From Bacillota bacterium (GTDB lineage Bacteria; Bacillota; Clostridia; Christensenellales; SZUA-584), in contig JAEZKQ010000032.1 of NCBI GenBank assembly GCA_023436115.1, positions 1-24,889 of the forward strand: a stretch of 24,889 bases of DNA, given 5' to 3'. This document shows, piece after piece, positions 1-7,584 of the stretch. How positions within the stretch are numbered: position 1 is the stretch's first letter; each line of letters begins with the position of its first letter. The position numbers and the translations under genes were made by a program. The notes beneath the pieces are model-generated. The model was not told where the DNA came from, made no database searches, and was given only the letters and a program-made list of their open reading frames with translations.

Positions 1-300
<300 letters not shown>

Positions 301-438
301 TCATCATGATATGAATTTGATGATCTTGGCTCAACCTAAGACGCTTCTTAAAATTCTTGCGGTTTTCAATGCGCTCTTGACGAGTGCAGACTTGAAGACA
401 AACATGAGTTTGGCTTCGATACAAAAAAGTTAATCAAT

Positions 439-556
439 TTCCGGTGGCGATAGCTAAGGGGATCCACCTGTTCTCATCTCGAACACAGAAGTTAAGCCCT
501 TATACGCCGATAGTACTTGGCTGGTCACGGCCTGGGAGGGTAGGAAGCTGCCGGAT
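439..556 (+). rRNA. rrf: 5S ribosomal RNA
   Basis: A 5S rRNA of about 118 nt. Its terminal helix forms between TCCGG at 440-444 and CCGGA at 551-555. The internal text (GAACACAGAAGTTAAG at 481-496, then the GGGAGGGTAGG-like loop near 532-545) is the conserved 5S core. It lies ~140 bases after the 23S end, as in a 16S-23S-5S operon, and is followed by a factor-independent terminator. Confidence 0.95.
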
Positions 557-586
557 TCAATTTAAACATTATATATATTTATCGGG

Positions 587-629
587 GAGCTCGCTTGCAA
601 AGTTGCATTGCGAGCTTCTTGATTTTTTG
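587..629 (+). terminator. rRNA operon terminator
   Basis: GAGCTCGC at 587-594 pairs with GCGAGCTT at 610-617 (one G-T pair), with further pairing inside (TTGCAA with TTGC). It is followed by a T-rich run at 619-628. It lies ~30 bases after the 5S gene and reads on the + strand. Confidence 0.75.
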
Positions 630-640
630 GCGAAATTAGA

Positions 641-671
641 AAGAAGATGCCTCGTAAAAAGACATCTTCTT
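641..671. terminator. Bidirectional hairpin between the rRNA operon and the small lipoprotein gene
   Basis: AAGAAGATG at 641-649 and CATCTTCTT at 663-671 form a perfect 9-bp stem with a 13-base loop. The arms are A-rich on one side and T-rich on the other. It lies 14 bases beyond the stop of the minus-strand lipoprotein gene and can also back up the rRNA terminator. Confidence 0.6.
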
Positions 672-685
672 TTCTTAGAGGCTTA

Positions 686-925
686 CTATGTCAAAGTTGG
701 TATGGGTGACCCCGGTACAAGGTCAGTTCCCGATCCATCCAAGCTGCCATTGCCATTATGTATTTCGACTCCTTGGCCATCGTTATTTAGGCCAGACGAT
801 ACATCAGGCGTTAGCACAGGCGTGGGCAAGATTAGGTTAGGAACATCATCGTTTCTTGCTGCACAGCCAATAAACAAAACAGCTAGAATGAAAATGACAA
901 AAACAATAACAAACGTTTTTTTCAT
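686..925 (-). CDS. Small lipoprotein, function unknown
   Basis: A 79-residue protein with a clear lipoprotein signal: Lys2-Lys3, a hydrophobic stretch to about residue 19, and a lipobox-like FIGC with Cys21 as the likely lipidated residue. The mature part is only ~58 residues, rich in Pro, Gly, Asn and Asp with no recognisable domain, so it is probably an extracellular tether or small surface peptide. The start is supported by GAGGCG 6-7 bases upstream of ATG. It is transcribed toward the rRNA operon and stands alone. I do not recognise a family. Confidence 0.7.
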   Translation of the reverse strand: MKKTFVIVFVIFILAVLFIGCAARNDDVPNLILPTPVLTPDVSSGLNNDGQGVEIHNGNGSLDGSGTDLVPGSPIPTLT

Positions 926-1247
926 TCATTTCGCCTCCTCAAAAATTATTATTTGCGAAAATTGCAGCAATATTATGCGAATAATATGAAAACATCATTG
1001 TTTGGTTTTATTCAATGATATATATAAACTTAATCGTACTCATACCATATAAGCAAATTAATATTAGTACCCGCAGAATATCCTTTTAGAGGCTCTATGA
1101 TTTATAGAAACGGAGAATACAGCTACCATTGCATAGTTAACGGCGGTTTTGAATGGTTTCAAGGTTATGAAGAGATATTCTTTTTATATAGCAAAATCTT
1201 TGAGTTTTATTTCATGGAGGCAAGTGAGGTAACTAACTTATGCTATA
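926..1247. other. Intergenic region, no supported gene
   Basis: About 320 AT-rich bases between the small lipoprotein gene and the next minus-strand gene. They hold the palindrome at 970-987 and presumably the lipoprotein promoter. A + strand reading frame from 1097 has an AGAGG motif four bases before its ATG. It runs antisense through the better-supported 1248-1439 gene and resembles no family, so it is not called. Confidence 0.5.
970..987. repeat. Short perfect palindrome upstream of the small lipoprotein gene
   Basis: ATATTAT at 970-976 and ATAATAT at 981-987 flank GCGA. This AT-rich inverted repeat lies ~45 bases upstream of the lipoprotein start and could be an operator or part of the promoter. 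No clear -35/-10 pair could be fixed here. Confidence 0.35.
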
Positions 1248-1439
1248 TTATTTCAAATTCATATTGTTTTGTCCGTTTAAGATCTGTCCGGCGCGGGTTT
1301 TCAATTCATCCAATGATCCAATTTGGTCAGCTTTCTGACTCAACTGGCTTTTGACATAGATGGGGAGCGTTTTAAAATAATCCATAGCTTCTCGGTTTTC
1401 CGCAATCAGGCTGATAAGATCATAGTTTTCTTTGTTCAA
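1248..1439 (-). CDS. Small conserved-looking protein of unknown function
   Basis: A soluble, helical protein of about 63 residues, rich in Glu, Asn and Leu (YDLISLIAENREAMDYFKTL near the N terminus), with no membrane segment. Two starts are possible. GTG at 1446-1448 abuts the ribosome binding site. TTG at 1437-1439 sits five bases after GAGAGGTGA, which matches the Shine-Dalgarno consensus, so I prefer the TTG. The regular amphipathic pattern and strong binding site argue for a real gene. I do not recognise the family and assign no function. Confidence 0.6.
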   Translation of the reverse strand: MNKENYDLISLIAENREAMDYFKTLPIYVKSQLSQKADQIGSLDELKTRAGQILNGQNNMNLK

Positions 1440-1568
1440 GATACTCACCTCTCACATAATTATATTTATATTTTACACCGTAAGCCCGTGTTTATGAAAT
1501 CTCTTTTTTCTAGATTTTAAGCTTAAAAACGTCGTAACGGGGCAAAATAAAAGACGGAGGTGTAATAA

Positions 1569-2000
1569 ATGAAAGTTAAAGATATTATGTCAACAGATAT
1601 TGCTTGTATCGGCCTAGAGGATTCGATCCAAAAAGCAGCTCAGCTCATGAAGCGTTATGATGTGGGTTCCATTCCTGTTTGTGAAAACAAAGAAGTGATC
1701 GGAATTGTGACGGATCGCGATATCGCGTTGCGGTCTGTTGCAGATGGAGAGGATACATCAAGCCAAACTGTGGCAGACATTATGACCGCAAACCCTGTTG
1801 TGGGAGAACCGAATATGAACGTGCATGAAGCTGCGAAGATTATGAGCCAGCAGCAGATCAGGCGGTTGCCTATCGTCGACCATGGCAATCTCGTGGGTAT
1901 CGTGGCGCTGGGAGACATATCATTGGAGCCGAATTTACAGGAAGACGCGGAGGAAGCGCTGCGGGACATCTCAGAACCGGGCAGCCATTCGATGCAATAA
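1569..2000 (+). CDS. Protein with two CBS domains
   Basis: A 143-residue cytoplasmic protein made almost entirely of two CBS modules (about residues 7-60 and 70-122), which together form one Bateman module that usually binds adenine nucleotides or related ligands. Typical CBS text is visible: VKDIMSTD at the start, VGSIPVCENKEVIGIVTDRD in module 1, and IRRLPIVDHGNLVGIVALGD in module 2. No enzyme or transporter domain is attached, so it is a stand-alone sensor of the B. subtilis YhcV type. ACGGAGGTG lies six bases before ATG. It is a single-gene unit ending at the 2025-2054 terminator. Its ligand and partner cannot be read from the sequence. Confidence 0.9.
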   Translation: MKVKDIMSTDIACIGLEDSIQKAAQLMKRYDVGSIPVCENKEVIGIVTDRDIALRSVADGEDTSSQTVADIMTANPVVGEPNMNVHEAAKIMSQQQIRRLPIVDHGNLVGIVALGDISLEPNLQEDAEEALRDISEPGSHSMQ

Positions 2001-2024
2001 ACAAGTAGAATAGTAAGTCCATTA

Positions 2025-2054
2025 AAAAAACGGCAGAATCATCCGCCGTTTTTT
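2025..2054. terminator. Bidirectional terminator between convergent genes
   Basis: AAAAAACGGC (2025-2034) and GCCGTTTTTT (2045-2054) form a stem with A/T tracts on both flanks. It can end the CBS-domain gene on + and the acyltransferase gene on -, whose stop codon is at 2058. Confidence 0.85.
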
Positions 2055-2057
2055 GTG

Positions 2058-3281
2058 CTATTTTCGAGAACAAAAGTTATACAATTCTTCTGTTGCAAGC
2101 GCCAGCTTTGTGGCAGACCAGTTTTTTGTTTTCGGATAGATGTAGTAGGTGTCTTCAAGCGTAGATAGGTCAATGCAGTCGCCCTTGCCCATATAGTCAT
2201 ACTCAATATGGCACGAATACATGGATAGAGGATCTTTTTTGAGTAAAAAATGACTTCCGCCGAAAATCCCCTCCAGTGTAAAACCATTCATGTCATGGGT
2301 TAAACGGCCTTCGCCAAGACGTATATATCCGCTCGCATTTGGCAGACTGTCAACGATAACATCTGCAGAGAAGTAATAAGTTCCGGCTTCAATCAGCTTA
2401 CGTACCTCACTTCGGAGCAGCTCATACCAATGGGGGATATGCACACGTTCCATGGCATCTTGAGCAATCAATTCGCCGTATTCGGTCATTGTCCATTCGC
2501 TGCCGCAGTGGTCGCACCATAGCTTGTGCCCGTCCGATTGCATTTGGAATTCCGTGCCGCATCGATGGCATCCGTAAAGCACTTTATGCAATCCCTTGGC
2601 TCGATCCTTGTATCGAATACGAATGCCGTTTTCCTTTTGCCACATGAATTCATCATAAACAAAGGCATCGTTTATTCTCTTGTTAATCTCGTCTTTAGGG
2701 AGCTGTCTAATTTCTGTCTGCGTTATAATCTGTGTCAGATCGGCCGTTAACGGAAGATGCCTTTTGTGTAGGTTCCAAACGGGCGATCTTAAAAAATTAC
2801 CATGCATGCTAAGGACAACAACGGGAACCTTTAAAAGCTTGGCAAGTTTGCCAAGGGATTCGGGCAGGCAGGCATTTGTGCCGATAAGGGAGTAACGTGC
2901 TTCCGGATAGATGACGAGTATATCCCCATTATCAATCACCTTTTTTAAATGCATGACCAGCTGAACATCATTGGTAAACTTGCGCTTACATATGCAGCCG
3001 ACATTGCGCAGCAGCTTTTCCCGACCTATAAACCCATCAATTGCCACCACATAGTTCGCTTTATGCGGGAAGATGCAAGCCGTTGTGACCATAAAATCGA
3101 TAAAGGATTTATGCGTACATAAGAGAAGGTATGGCGGTTTTAGGCCTTTCATATTGACTCTGTTAATTTTAAGCCGCTGCTTCCATACCGTCGGAAAGCT
3201 GATCAGCCAAGTGAGCACCTTTAAATAGGTCTTTTGTCTCTTGGGGGGCTGCTGCATATCAAAACGTGCAATGTCCTCCAT
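2058..3281 (-). CDS. PlsC-like acyltransferase with C-terminal zinc ribbon
   Basis: A 407-residue protein. The N-terminal half (about 40-190) is a PlsC/LPLAT domain, the family that transfers acyl chains to lysophosphatidate and related acceptors. The HX4D catalytic motif is His57...Asp62 (THKSFID) and the second block is YPEAR at 125-129, in place of the usual FPEGT. The usual family length is 200-250, so ~200 extra residues follow. These include a four-cysteine zinc-ribbon-like knuckle (CHRCGTE ... CDHCGSEW, about 235-262) and a beta-rich tail. GAGGTG lies five bases before ATG. It stands alone. Phospholipid acyltransferase activity is inferred; the acceptor could be another lipid. Confidence 0.85.
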   Translation of the reverse strand: MEDIARFDMQQPPKRQKTYLKVLTWLISFPTVWKQRLKINRVNMKGLKPPYLLLCTHKSFIDFMVTTACIFPHKANYVVAIDGFIGREKLLRNVGCICKRKFTNDVQLVMHLKKVIDNGDILVIYPEARYSLIGTNACLPESLGKLAKLLKVPVVVLSMHGNFLRSPVWNLHKRHLPLTADLTQIITQTEIRQLPKDEINKRINDAFVYDEFMWQKENGIRIRYKDRAKGLHKVLYGCHRCGTEFQMQSDGHKLWCDHCGSEWTMTEYGELIAQDAMERVHIPHWYELLRSEVRKLIEAGTYYFSADVIVDSLPNASGYIRLGEGRLTHDMNGFTLEGIFGGSHFLLKKDPLSMYSCHIEYDYMGKGDCIDLSTLEDTYYIYPKTKNWSATKLALATEELYNFCSRK

Positions 3282-3487
3282 ATAGGCACCTCGTTGTCAC
3301 AATATAAGTGAAATTATAACATAGATCTATATTTCTCGCAAAAACAGTTTAGAAAAAGGAATTATAAGGGACATTACATAATTTGATATTGATAAGTTTG
3401 ACCTTTTTGCATAATAGCGCCTCTTATGAACCGGTTTAAGAAAGGTGGAATGTTGTGGAAATACGGGCTATATAGAACAAGAACGAA

Positions 3488-3520
3488 AAGGCTGGTGAGA
3501 AGATGACTTCTACCAGCCTT
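3488..3520 (-). terminator. Terminator after the GNAT/flavin-reductase operon
   Basis: AAGGCTGGT (3488-3496) and ACCAGCCTT (3512-3520) are a perfect 9-bp stem. Read on the minus strand it is followed by TTTTCGTTC. It begins two bases past the stop of the GNAT gene. Confidence 0.8.
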
Positions 3521-3521
3521 A

Positions 3522-4028
3522 TTAATCTGATGACAGAACAGCTTTCTCTAGCACATAGTCGTCCATGACAAAGCCATTGCCAATATCAGTGACGCATGAA
3601 TAAGCGATATCAAAGCCCAAACGTTTGTAGGCCGCTATAGAGCCGGCGTTGCGCTTATGAGTTCTCAGCCATATCCGTGTGGCGCTGTGTTCTCTTGCGC
3701 GCGTTTCAATACGCTTTAAAAGCTCTCGTGCAAAGCCTTTGCCTCGGTGATCTTGCTTTACATAAAGCTTGCTTAAAAACAGTCCTTCGGACTCAAGCTT
3801 TGAGGCACTGTAACCGCAAGGCTCGCCATCAGAACAGGCGATTTCATAGACAGTGCCTTTTCCCATATCGCGAATGATAGCAGACTCGGATTGATTCTTT
3901 TCCAGCATGTATTGTATTTGCTCCATGCTGATGATGCTCACATAGTGCTGCGTCCAAATCTGACGGGCAAGCGTTTCAATAAGCGCGGCATCCAAGGCGG
4001 ATGCCGTTCTAATATCTAACGAAGGCAT
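3522..4028 (-). CDS. GNAT-family N-acetyltransferase
   Basis: A 168-residue single-domain GNAT acetyltransferase, a family that moves an acetyl group from acetyl-CoA to an amine. Motif A is visible as LYVKQDHRGKGFARELL, where the RGKGFA loop binds the CoA pyrophosphate. It is followed by the motif B region AGSIAAYKRLGFDIAY. Length is normal. GAGGAG lies six bases before ATG. It is the last gene of a three-gene minus-strand run (GNAT, flavin-reductase-like, this one), 25 bases after the previous stop, with a terminator directly behind it. The substrate is unknown; resemblance to spermidine/small-amine acetylases is only general. Confidence 0.88.
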   Translation of the reverse strand: MPSLDIRTASALDAALIETLARQIWTQHYVSIISMEQIQYMLEKNQSESAIIRDMGKGTVYEIACSDGEPCGYSASKLESEGLFLSKLYVKQDHRGKGFARELLKRIETRAREHSATRIWLRTHKRNAGSIAAYKRLGFDIAYSCVTDIGNGFVMDDYVLEKAVLSSD

Positions 4029-4053
4029 AAAATCTCCTCAGTAATGTGCAATA

Positions 4054-4560
4054 CTATTGTTCGTACTGTGACACAATCTCCCCAAAATAGAGTGTATGCA
4101 TGTTACCTGTGTCATGTCCGCTGTAAAATCGATCGCGGATAGCATTGTCCAGCGCTTTTTCATCAAAGTCTGTTTGGTAAATAATCCGGCATTCAATAAC
4201 AAGGCCGCGGCCTTTTATATGCGGGACCTTGACCGCTTCAGATGGCAAAAGCGTAAGCCCGCACTCTTTGAATTTGTCCATATCCCGTCCGGATTTGGAG
4301 CCGCAGACAGAAATAGTTTTTTTCATATCCTCGTAAGGCACAAAGACAGTAAACTCACGATGCACTTCCAGCAGTTCGTGTGTATAGCGGCTGTAACGTA
4401 CCGGCGCGACAAATATATTCCGATACCACATGACCGATGTCATTGCCCAGCCAATCGTCATTACATTTGGCTTGTCAGTGCCGGAAACGAGCAAAGCACC
4501 GTTTTGTCCGATAAGAGGCAGAGTGATGCCTGCTTTCTCCATAATGTCATGACTATTCAT
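4054..4560 (-). CDS. Flavin reductase-like, FMN-binding split-barrel protein
   Basis: A 168-residue protein of the flavin reductase-like family, FMN-binding split-barrel dimers related to the reductase component of two-component monooxygenases and to flavoredoxin. Family text is visible: PNVMTIGWAMTSVMWYRNIFV near the N terminus (phosphate/flavin contact) and the FTVFVPYEDMKKTISVCGSKSGRDMDKF core. GGAGG lies seven bases before ATG. It lies 17 bases after the upstream GNAT gene and 25 bases before the next, so the three are one operon. Electron donor and partner are unknown; in anaerobes this family often acts as a flavoredoxin-like electron carrier. Confidence 0.85.
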   Translation of the reverse strand: MNSHDIMEKAGITLPLIGQNGALLVSGTDKPNVMTIGWAMTSVMWYRNIFVAPVRYSRYTHELLEVHREFTVFVPYEDMKKTISVCGSKSGRDMDKFKECGLTLLPSEAVKVPHIKGRGLVIECRIIYQTDFDEKALDNAIRDRFYSGHDTGNMHTLYFGEIVSQYEQ

Positions 4561-4577
4561 CTTTTATCCTCCAAGTA

Positions 4578-5045
4578 TTAAATATTTTGCATCAAACGTT
4601 TTTCCATACACACGCATAAATCGTCTCCCTTATAAGGGCCGTAGTTGGTCATAAAGGTGAAACCGAGTTTACGGTAAAGCGCCTGAGCAGCAGTCATATC
4701 CTTAGCTGTTTCCAAAACAGCACGCTTGTAACCAGCTGCAACGGCTTGTTCTTCAAGCCGGCGAAGTATAAGCTCTCCAAGCCCTTGCTTTCGGTGCGAA
4801 GGAAGCACGAACACGCGTTTTATTTCCACTGTATTGTCATCGAAGCGCTTGATACCGCCGCAGGCGCAAGGTACACCGTTACAATATACCAGTACTGTGC
4901 AGAATATGTTTTCAAGTGTGTTAAGCGGGTGATAATTCTGCATCACCTCAGCTCCGTAGACTTTATCATACTCGGCACTACAAAGATTCGTAAGCGCGAT
5001 AAAATCCTTATGAGTACCGTCGGCAAGAATGACTTGTATGCTCAT
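4578..5045 (-). CDS. GNAT-family N-acetyltransferase
   Basis: A GNAT acetyltransferase of about 155 residues and first gene of the three-gene operon. Motif A is IKRVFVLPSHRKQGLGELIL (RKQGLG is the CoA loop) and motif B contains AAQALYRKLGFTFMTNYGPY. The open frame extends to 5081, but ATG at 5043-5045 (MSIQVILAD) fits normal GNAT N termini better. Its ribosome binding site is weak (TAGGATTGGAA), so the start is not certain. It shares little sequence with the GNAT gene at 3522 beyond the fold, so the two are not a recent duplication. Substrate unknown. Confidence 0.85.
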   Translation of the reverse strand: MSIQVILADGTHKDFIALTNLCSAEYDKVYGAEVMQNYHPLNTLENIFCTVLVYCNGVPCACGGIKRFDDNTVEIKRVFVLPSHRKQGLGELILRRLEEQAVAAGYKRAVLETAKDMTAAQALYRKLGFTFMTNYGPYKGDDLCVCMEKRLMQNI

Positions 5046-5176
5046 AATGCTAATTCCAATCCTAGGCATTAAAATGATCATACCATAATCATACAGAAAT
5101 AAAAATACCTATAAGGACTCTAAGCGTTTTGAGCACCCTTGTGATAACCGTAGGCTGCCCCAAACTTATAAATGAA

Positions 5177-6316
5177 TTAGCCCATGAGCGCCTGATGAGC
5201 TTCCTTAAGCAAACTGCTAATATTCAGCCCCTGCGGGCATTTTTCCTCGCAGGCGCCGCATTGGATACAGTTTGACGCATCCTTGCCCGAATGGGAAGCG
5301 ACGAGAGAATAAAACGTCTTTCCAAACTCTGTCCAGCTGGAAAGGGCGGAATCATTGTATACTTTAAAAATCTCAGTAATGTTGACACCCGCGGGGCAGG
5401 GCATACAATATCCACAGCCTGTGCACCCCACCTTGACGAGCTTGCGGTAAATGTCTTTAATATTAGCGATAAGCTGCATGTCGGCCTCGTTCATCGCACC
5501 TGCCTTGGAATCATCAAAAATATTTATGGTCTCCTTTAACTGCTCCATGCTGCTGACACCGCTGAGTATCACTTTGGCTTCATCATGGTGGTAAAGCCAT
5601 CGAAATGCCCACTCTACAAGCGAGCGTTTCTCTGGGTAGCGGTCAACGGCTTCTTGTGCTTCGTTTGGCACGTTATTCGCTAACAGACCGCCTTTTAGCG
5701 GCTCCATAATGGCCACGCTAACGCCTTTTTGCGCCGCGTATTTGAGCCCTTTTAGCCCCGCCTGATGATTATCATCGAGAATATTTAATTGAATCAGGCA
5801 CATATCCCAACGGTAAGCATCGATAATCTCATGGAAAAGATCATATTCCGCGTGAAACGAGAAACCTATTTGCTTGATTTTCGCCTTCGCTTTAAGCTCT
5901 TCCATAAAAGCGATGCCATTTGTTGCTTTCACCTTCTCCCAGGCTTCCCTGTCCAGACAGTGAAAGATGTAAACATCGATAACGTTGGTCTGCAAGCGTT
6001 TTAATTGCTTTTCAAAAACCTTCTCATAGTCCGCATAGGTTTCAATAGCCCACAGGGGAACTTTGGTCGCTATATGCACTTTTTCTCTGTATCCGTTTTG
6101 CAAAGCCTTGCCCAGAATTTCTTCACTGCCGCTGTACGCGTAGGCTGTATCAAAATAGTTCACGCCATGTTCAACTGCGTAGCGAATCATGCGAATCGAT
6201 TCCGGCTCATCAATGATATCGCGGTCATCAATCGATTTTGTCTGAGGAAACCGCATACAACCCATGCCGAACCGGGATACCGACTTTTCTAAGCTGCCAA
6301 ACTGGACATATTTCAT
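5177..6316 (-). CDS. Aldo/keto reductase with C-terminal 2x[4Fe-4S] ferredoxin domain
   Basis: A 379-residue fusion. Residues 1-280 are an aldo/keto reductase barrel with the family tetrad in place: Asp56, Tyr61, Lys85 and His119 (FDTAYAYS, IATKVP, FHCLD). The last ~90 residues carry two cysteine clusters, CTGCGYCMPCPAG and CIQCGACEEKCPQ, each able to hold a [4Fe-4S] cluster. This arrangement is common in anaerobes and suggests exchange between ferredoxin and NAD(P)H or a bound substrate; the substrate is not known for most members. AAAGGAG lies seven bases before ATG. The upstream region holds two 13-base direct repeats (6376-6413). No terminator is obvious after the stop. Confidence 0.93.
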   Translation of the reverse strand: MKYVQFGSLEKSVSRFGMGCMRFPQTKSIDDRDIIDEPESIRMIRYAVEHGVNYFDTAYAYSGSEEILGKALQNGYREKVHIATKVPLWAIETYADYEKVFEKQLKRLQTNVIDVYIFHCLDREAWEKVKATNGIAFMEELKAKAKIKQIGFSFHAEYDLFHEIIDAYRWDMCLIQLNILDDNHQAGLKGLKYAAQKGVSVAIMEPLKGGLLANNVPNEAQEAVDRYPEKRSLVEWAFRWLYHHDEAKVILSGVSSMEQLKETINIFDDSKAGAMNEADMQLIANIKDIYRKLVKVGCTGCGYCMPCPAGVNITEIFKVYNDSALSSWTEFGKTFYSLVASHSGKDASNCIQCGACEEKCPQGLNISSLLKEAHQALMG

Positions 6317-6375
6317 TTTAATGCTCCTTTATTAACAAACAATCCACTTAATTTTGACGCAAAACAAATACAGTC

Positions 6376-6413
6376 ACAAGAACCAATTGTGCATATATTG
6401 ACAAGAACCAATT
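6376..6413. promoter_or_regulatory. Two 13-base direct repeats upstream of the ferredoxin-tailed reductase
   Basis: ACAAGAACCAATT occurs at 6376-6388 and again at 6401-6413, identical in all 13 bases and spaced 25 bases start to start. They lie 60-97 bases upstream of the reductase start, where an activator or repressor would bind. No clean -35/-10 pair was assigned. The regulator is unknown; marR is nearby but its own promoter carries a different motif. Confidence 0.45.
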
Positions 6414-6429
6414 TTGATAACGAATGAAA

Positions 6430-6565
6430 TCATGACAGCTCATCAATATCAAAATCGCAAGTTGCAAAGCGTGGCCGTAATTGCCCCGTTGGTGCGGTGA
6501 AATTTATACGCAATAATCAGGATCGGCCACACCTTGAGGGTAGTATATGACGTCTCTTTTGGACA
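6430..6565 (-). pseudogene. Decayed duplicate of the PPOX-family gene 3' end
   Basis: Directly downstream of the PPOX-family gene, a second copy of its last ~45 codons can be read in pieces. VIYYPQGVADPDYCV matches the CYYPQGATDSDYCV of the intact gene. After a frameshift NFTA matches KFTA, then GNYGHAL matches GNYYHGL, and CDFDIDEL before a TGA matches YDFAINEI. At the DNA level 6468-6545 lines up with 6639-6716 at an offset of 171, roughly 70% by eye. At least two frameshifts and one in-frame stop make it non-coding. The 5' part is missing or too diverged to see. It looks like the remnant of an old tandem duplication. Confidence 0.75.
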
Positions 6566-6599
6566 AGTCGGCAAATTCGCTTCTTTATACGATCGTTTA

Positions 6600-7028
6600 T
6601 TATAATATCTCGTTTATGGCAAAATCATAGTTTTTCAAACCGTGGTAATAGTTACCCTTCTGGGCGGTAAACTTAAAGACGCAGTAATCGGAATCGGTCG
6701 CGCCCTGAGGATAGTAGCATTCAAATCCATCCCGCCACAGCATGTCTTTATGCTTCTGATCGGTACATACTTCGACGGTGCCGACAAGCATCACGCCGCG
6801 GTAATCGGGCTCCCTATAAAAATAGATACAGGCGTGTGGATTATCTATAAACTGCTGCGTCCGACGTGCCGAATAGTTGGTCGAAAAATAATGGGTTCCC
6901 ATGCCATCACGCTGAAGTGCCAGCATGCCCTTTGTGTTGGGATAGCCGTTTTTATCAATGGATGAAACAATGGCGACATTTGCATTTTCCACGAGATCAT
7001 AGATTTCCGCTTTAATAGCAGCGTTCAT
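6600..7028 (-). CDS. Pyridoxamine 5'-phosphate oxidase-family flavoprotein
   Basis: A 142-residue split-barrel protein of the pyridoxamine-phosphate-oxidase-like family, which binds FMN or F420 or degrades heme. Family text includes NVAIVSSIDKNGYPNTKGM near residues 17-35, THYFSTNYSARRTQQFIDNP in the middle, and YYPQGATDSDYCVFKF toward the end. Small stand-alone members like this are usually of unknown substrate and not true PdxH. AAGGAG precedes ATG by eight bases. Its ATG overlaps the marR stop codon by four bases (ATGA), so the two are translationally coupled and it is the likely direct target of MarR. A decayed copy of its tail lies downstream. Confidence 0.9.
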   Translation of the reverse strand: MNAAIKAEIYDLVENANVAIVSSIDKNGYPNTKGMLALQRDGMGTHYFSTNYSARRTQQFIDNPHACIYFYREPDYRGVMLVGTVEVCTDQKHKDMLWRDGFECYYPQGATDSDYCVFKFTAQKGNYYHGLKNYDFAINEIL

Positions 7029-7465
7029 AGTGATTTCTCCTTTTTTATAAGATTATCAAGTATGTGCTTTAGGGTCTCTTCAAACCGGGCGATTTGCTCG
7101 TCCGAAAGGCCGCCATAAAAAATGTCACTCATTTGATCAGACACTTTACGGTAGGTCTCGCTTAAGCTCTTCGCCCGGTCCGTTAACAAAATTCTGATCT
7201 GCCGGCGGTCTGACTTATCACTTTGACGGCAGATATGACCTTGAGATTCCATGCGATCCAGCATGCTGGTCAATGTCGTTTTGGCAAGCCCTGTTCTGCG
7301 GGCCAGTTCGACGATAGGCAAGGCATCCTGCTGCCACAATACATAGAGAATACGCCCTTGAGCGCCGTTGAATTCTTCAATACCTGATTGCAATAGCAGA
7401 CGTTCGAATATGCGCCCTTGGATCTGTTTGATCTGTGATATCAAAAATCCGCCCTGTGATTCCAT
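7025..7465 (-). CDS. MarR-family transcriptional regulator
   Basis: A winged-helix MarR repressor of 146 residues from the preferred start. The HTH and wing are in the middle: LARRTGLAKTTLTSMLDRMESQGHICRQSDKSDRRQ, with the family's DxRxxR at the wing. Dimerisation helices flank it. The open frame runs to 7507, but the ATG at 7463-7465 (MESQGGF) has GGAGGTG six bases upstream, so I place the start there. It is first in an operon with the PPOX-family flavoprotein. The palindrome over its -10 box (7480-7502) points to autorepression. MarR proteins usually respond to phenolic, oxidant or electrophile ligands; the ligand here is unknown. Confidence 0.93.
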   Translation of the reverse strand: MESQGGFLISQIKQIQGRIFERLLLQSGIEEFNGAQGRILYVLWQQDALPIVELARRTGLAKTTLTSMLDRMESQGHICRQSDKSDRRQIRILLTDRAKSLSETYRKVSDQMSDIFYGGLSDEQIARFEETLKHILDNLIKKEKSL

Positions 7466-7479
7466 TTTGCACCTCCATT

Positions 7480-7517
7480 CTATATAAGATAGTACTATAT
7501 AGGACAATATATGTCAA
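7480..7517 (-). promoter_or_regulatory. marR promoter with overlapping palindromic operator
   Basis: On the minus strand TTGACA (7517-7512), a 17-base spacer, then TACTAT (7494-7489): a near-consensus sigma-A promoter. ATAGTACTAT at 7489-7498 is a perfect 10-base palindrome covering the -10 box, and CTATATA/TATATAG (7480-7486, 7496-7502) is a second symmetry nested over it. This is where MarR repressors bind their own promoters. Confidence 0.75.
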
Positions 7518-7530
7518 TACTATGAAAAAA

Positions 7531-7549
7531 AGACGTGGTGCACACGTCT
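7531..7549 (-). terminator. Terminator after the aldo/keto reductase and ADH remnant
   Basis: AGACGTG (7531-7537) and CACGTCT (7543-7549) form a perfect 7-bp stem. On the minus strand it is followed by TTTTTT from the A-run at 7525-7530; the other side also has an A-run. Confidence 0.85.
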
Positions 7550-7584
7550 AAAAAAAGAGAACATAGGTATTACAGTCCAGCCGC

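Noticed and set aside
444..989. 181-codon + strand frame
   Set aside because: Runs through the 5S gene, two terminators and antisense to the small lipoprotein gene.
1097..1354. 85-codon + strand frame with AGAGG upstream
   Set aside because: Overlaps antisense the better-supported gene at 1248-1439, no family resemblance.
3426..3506. 26-residue basic peptide frame
   Set aside because: No ribosome binding site and it runs into the terminator at 3488-3520.
3522..5045. Recent duplication of the two GNAT genes
   Set aside because: They share only the fold and CoA loop, with no extended similarity.
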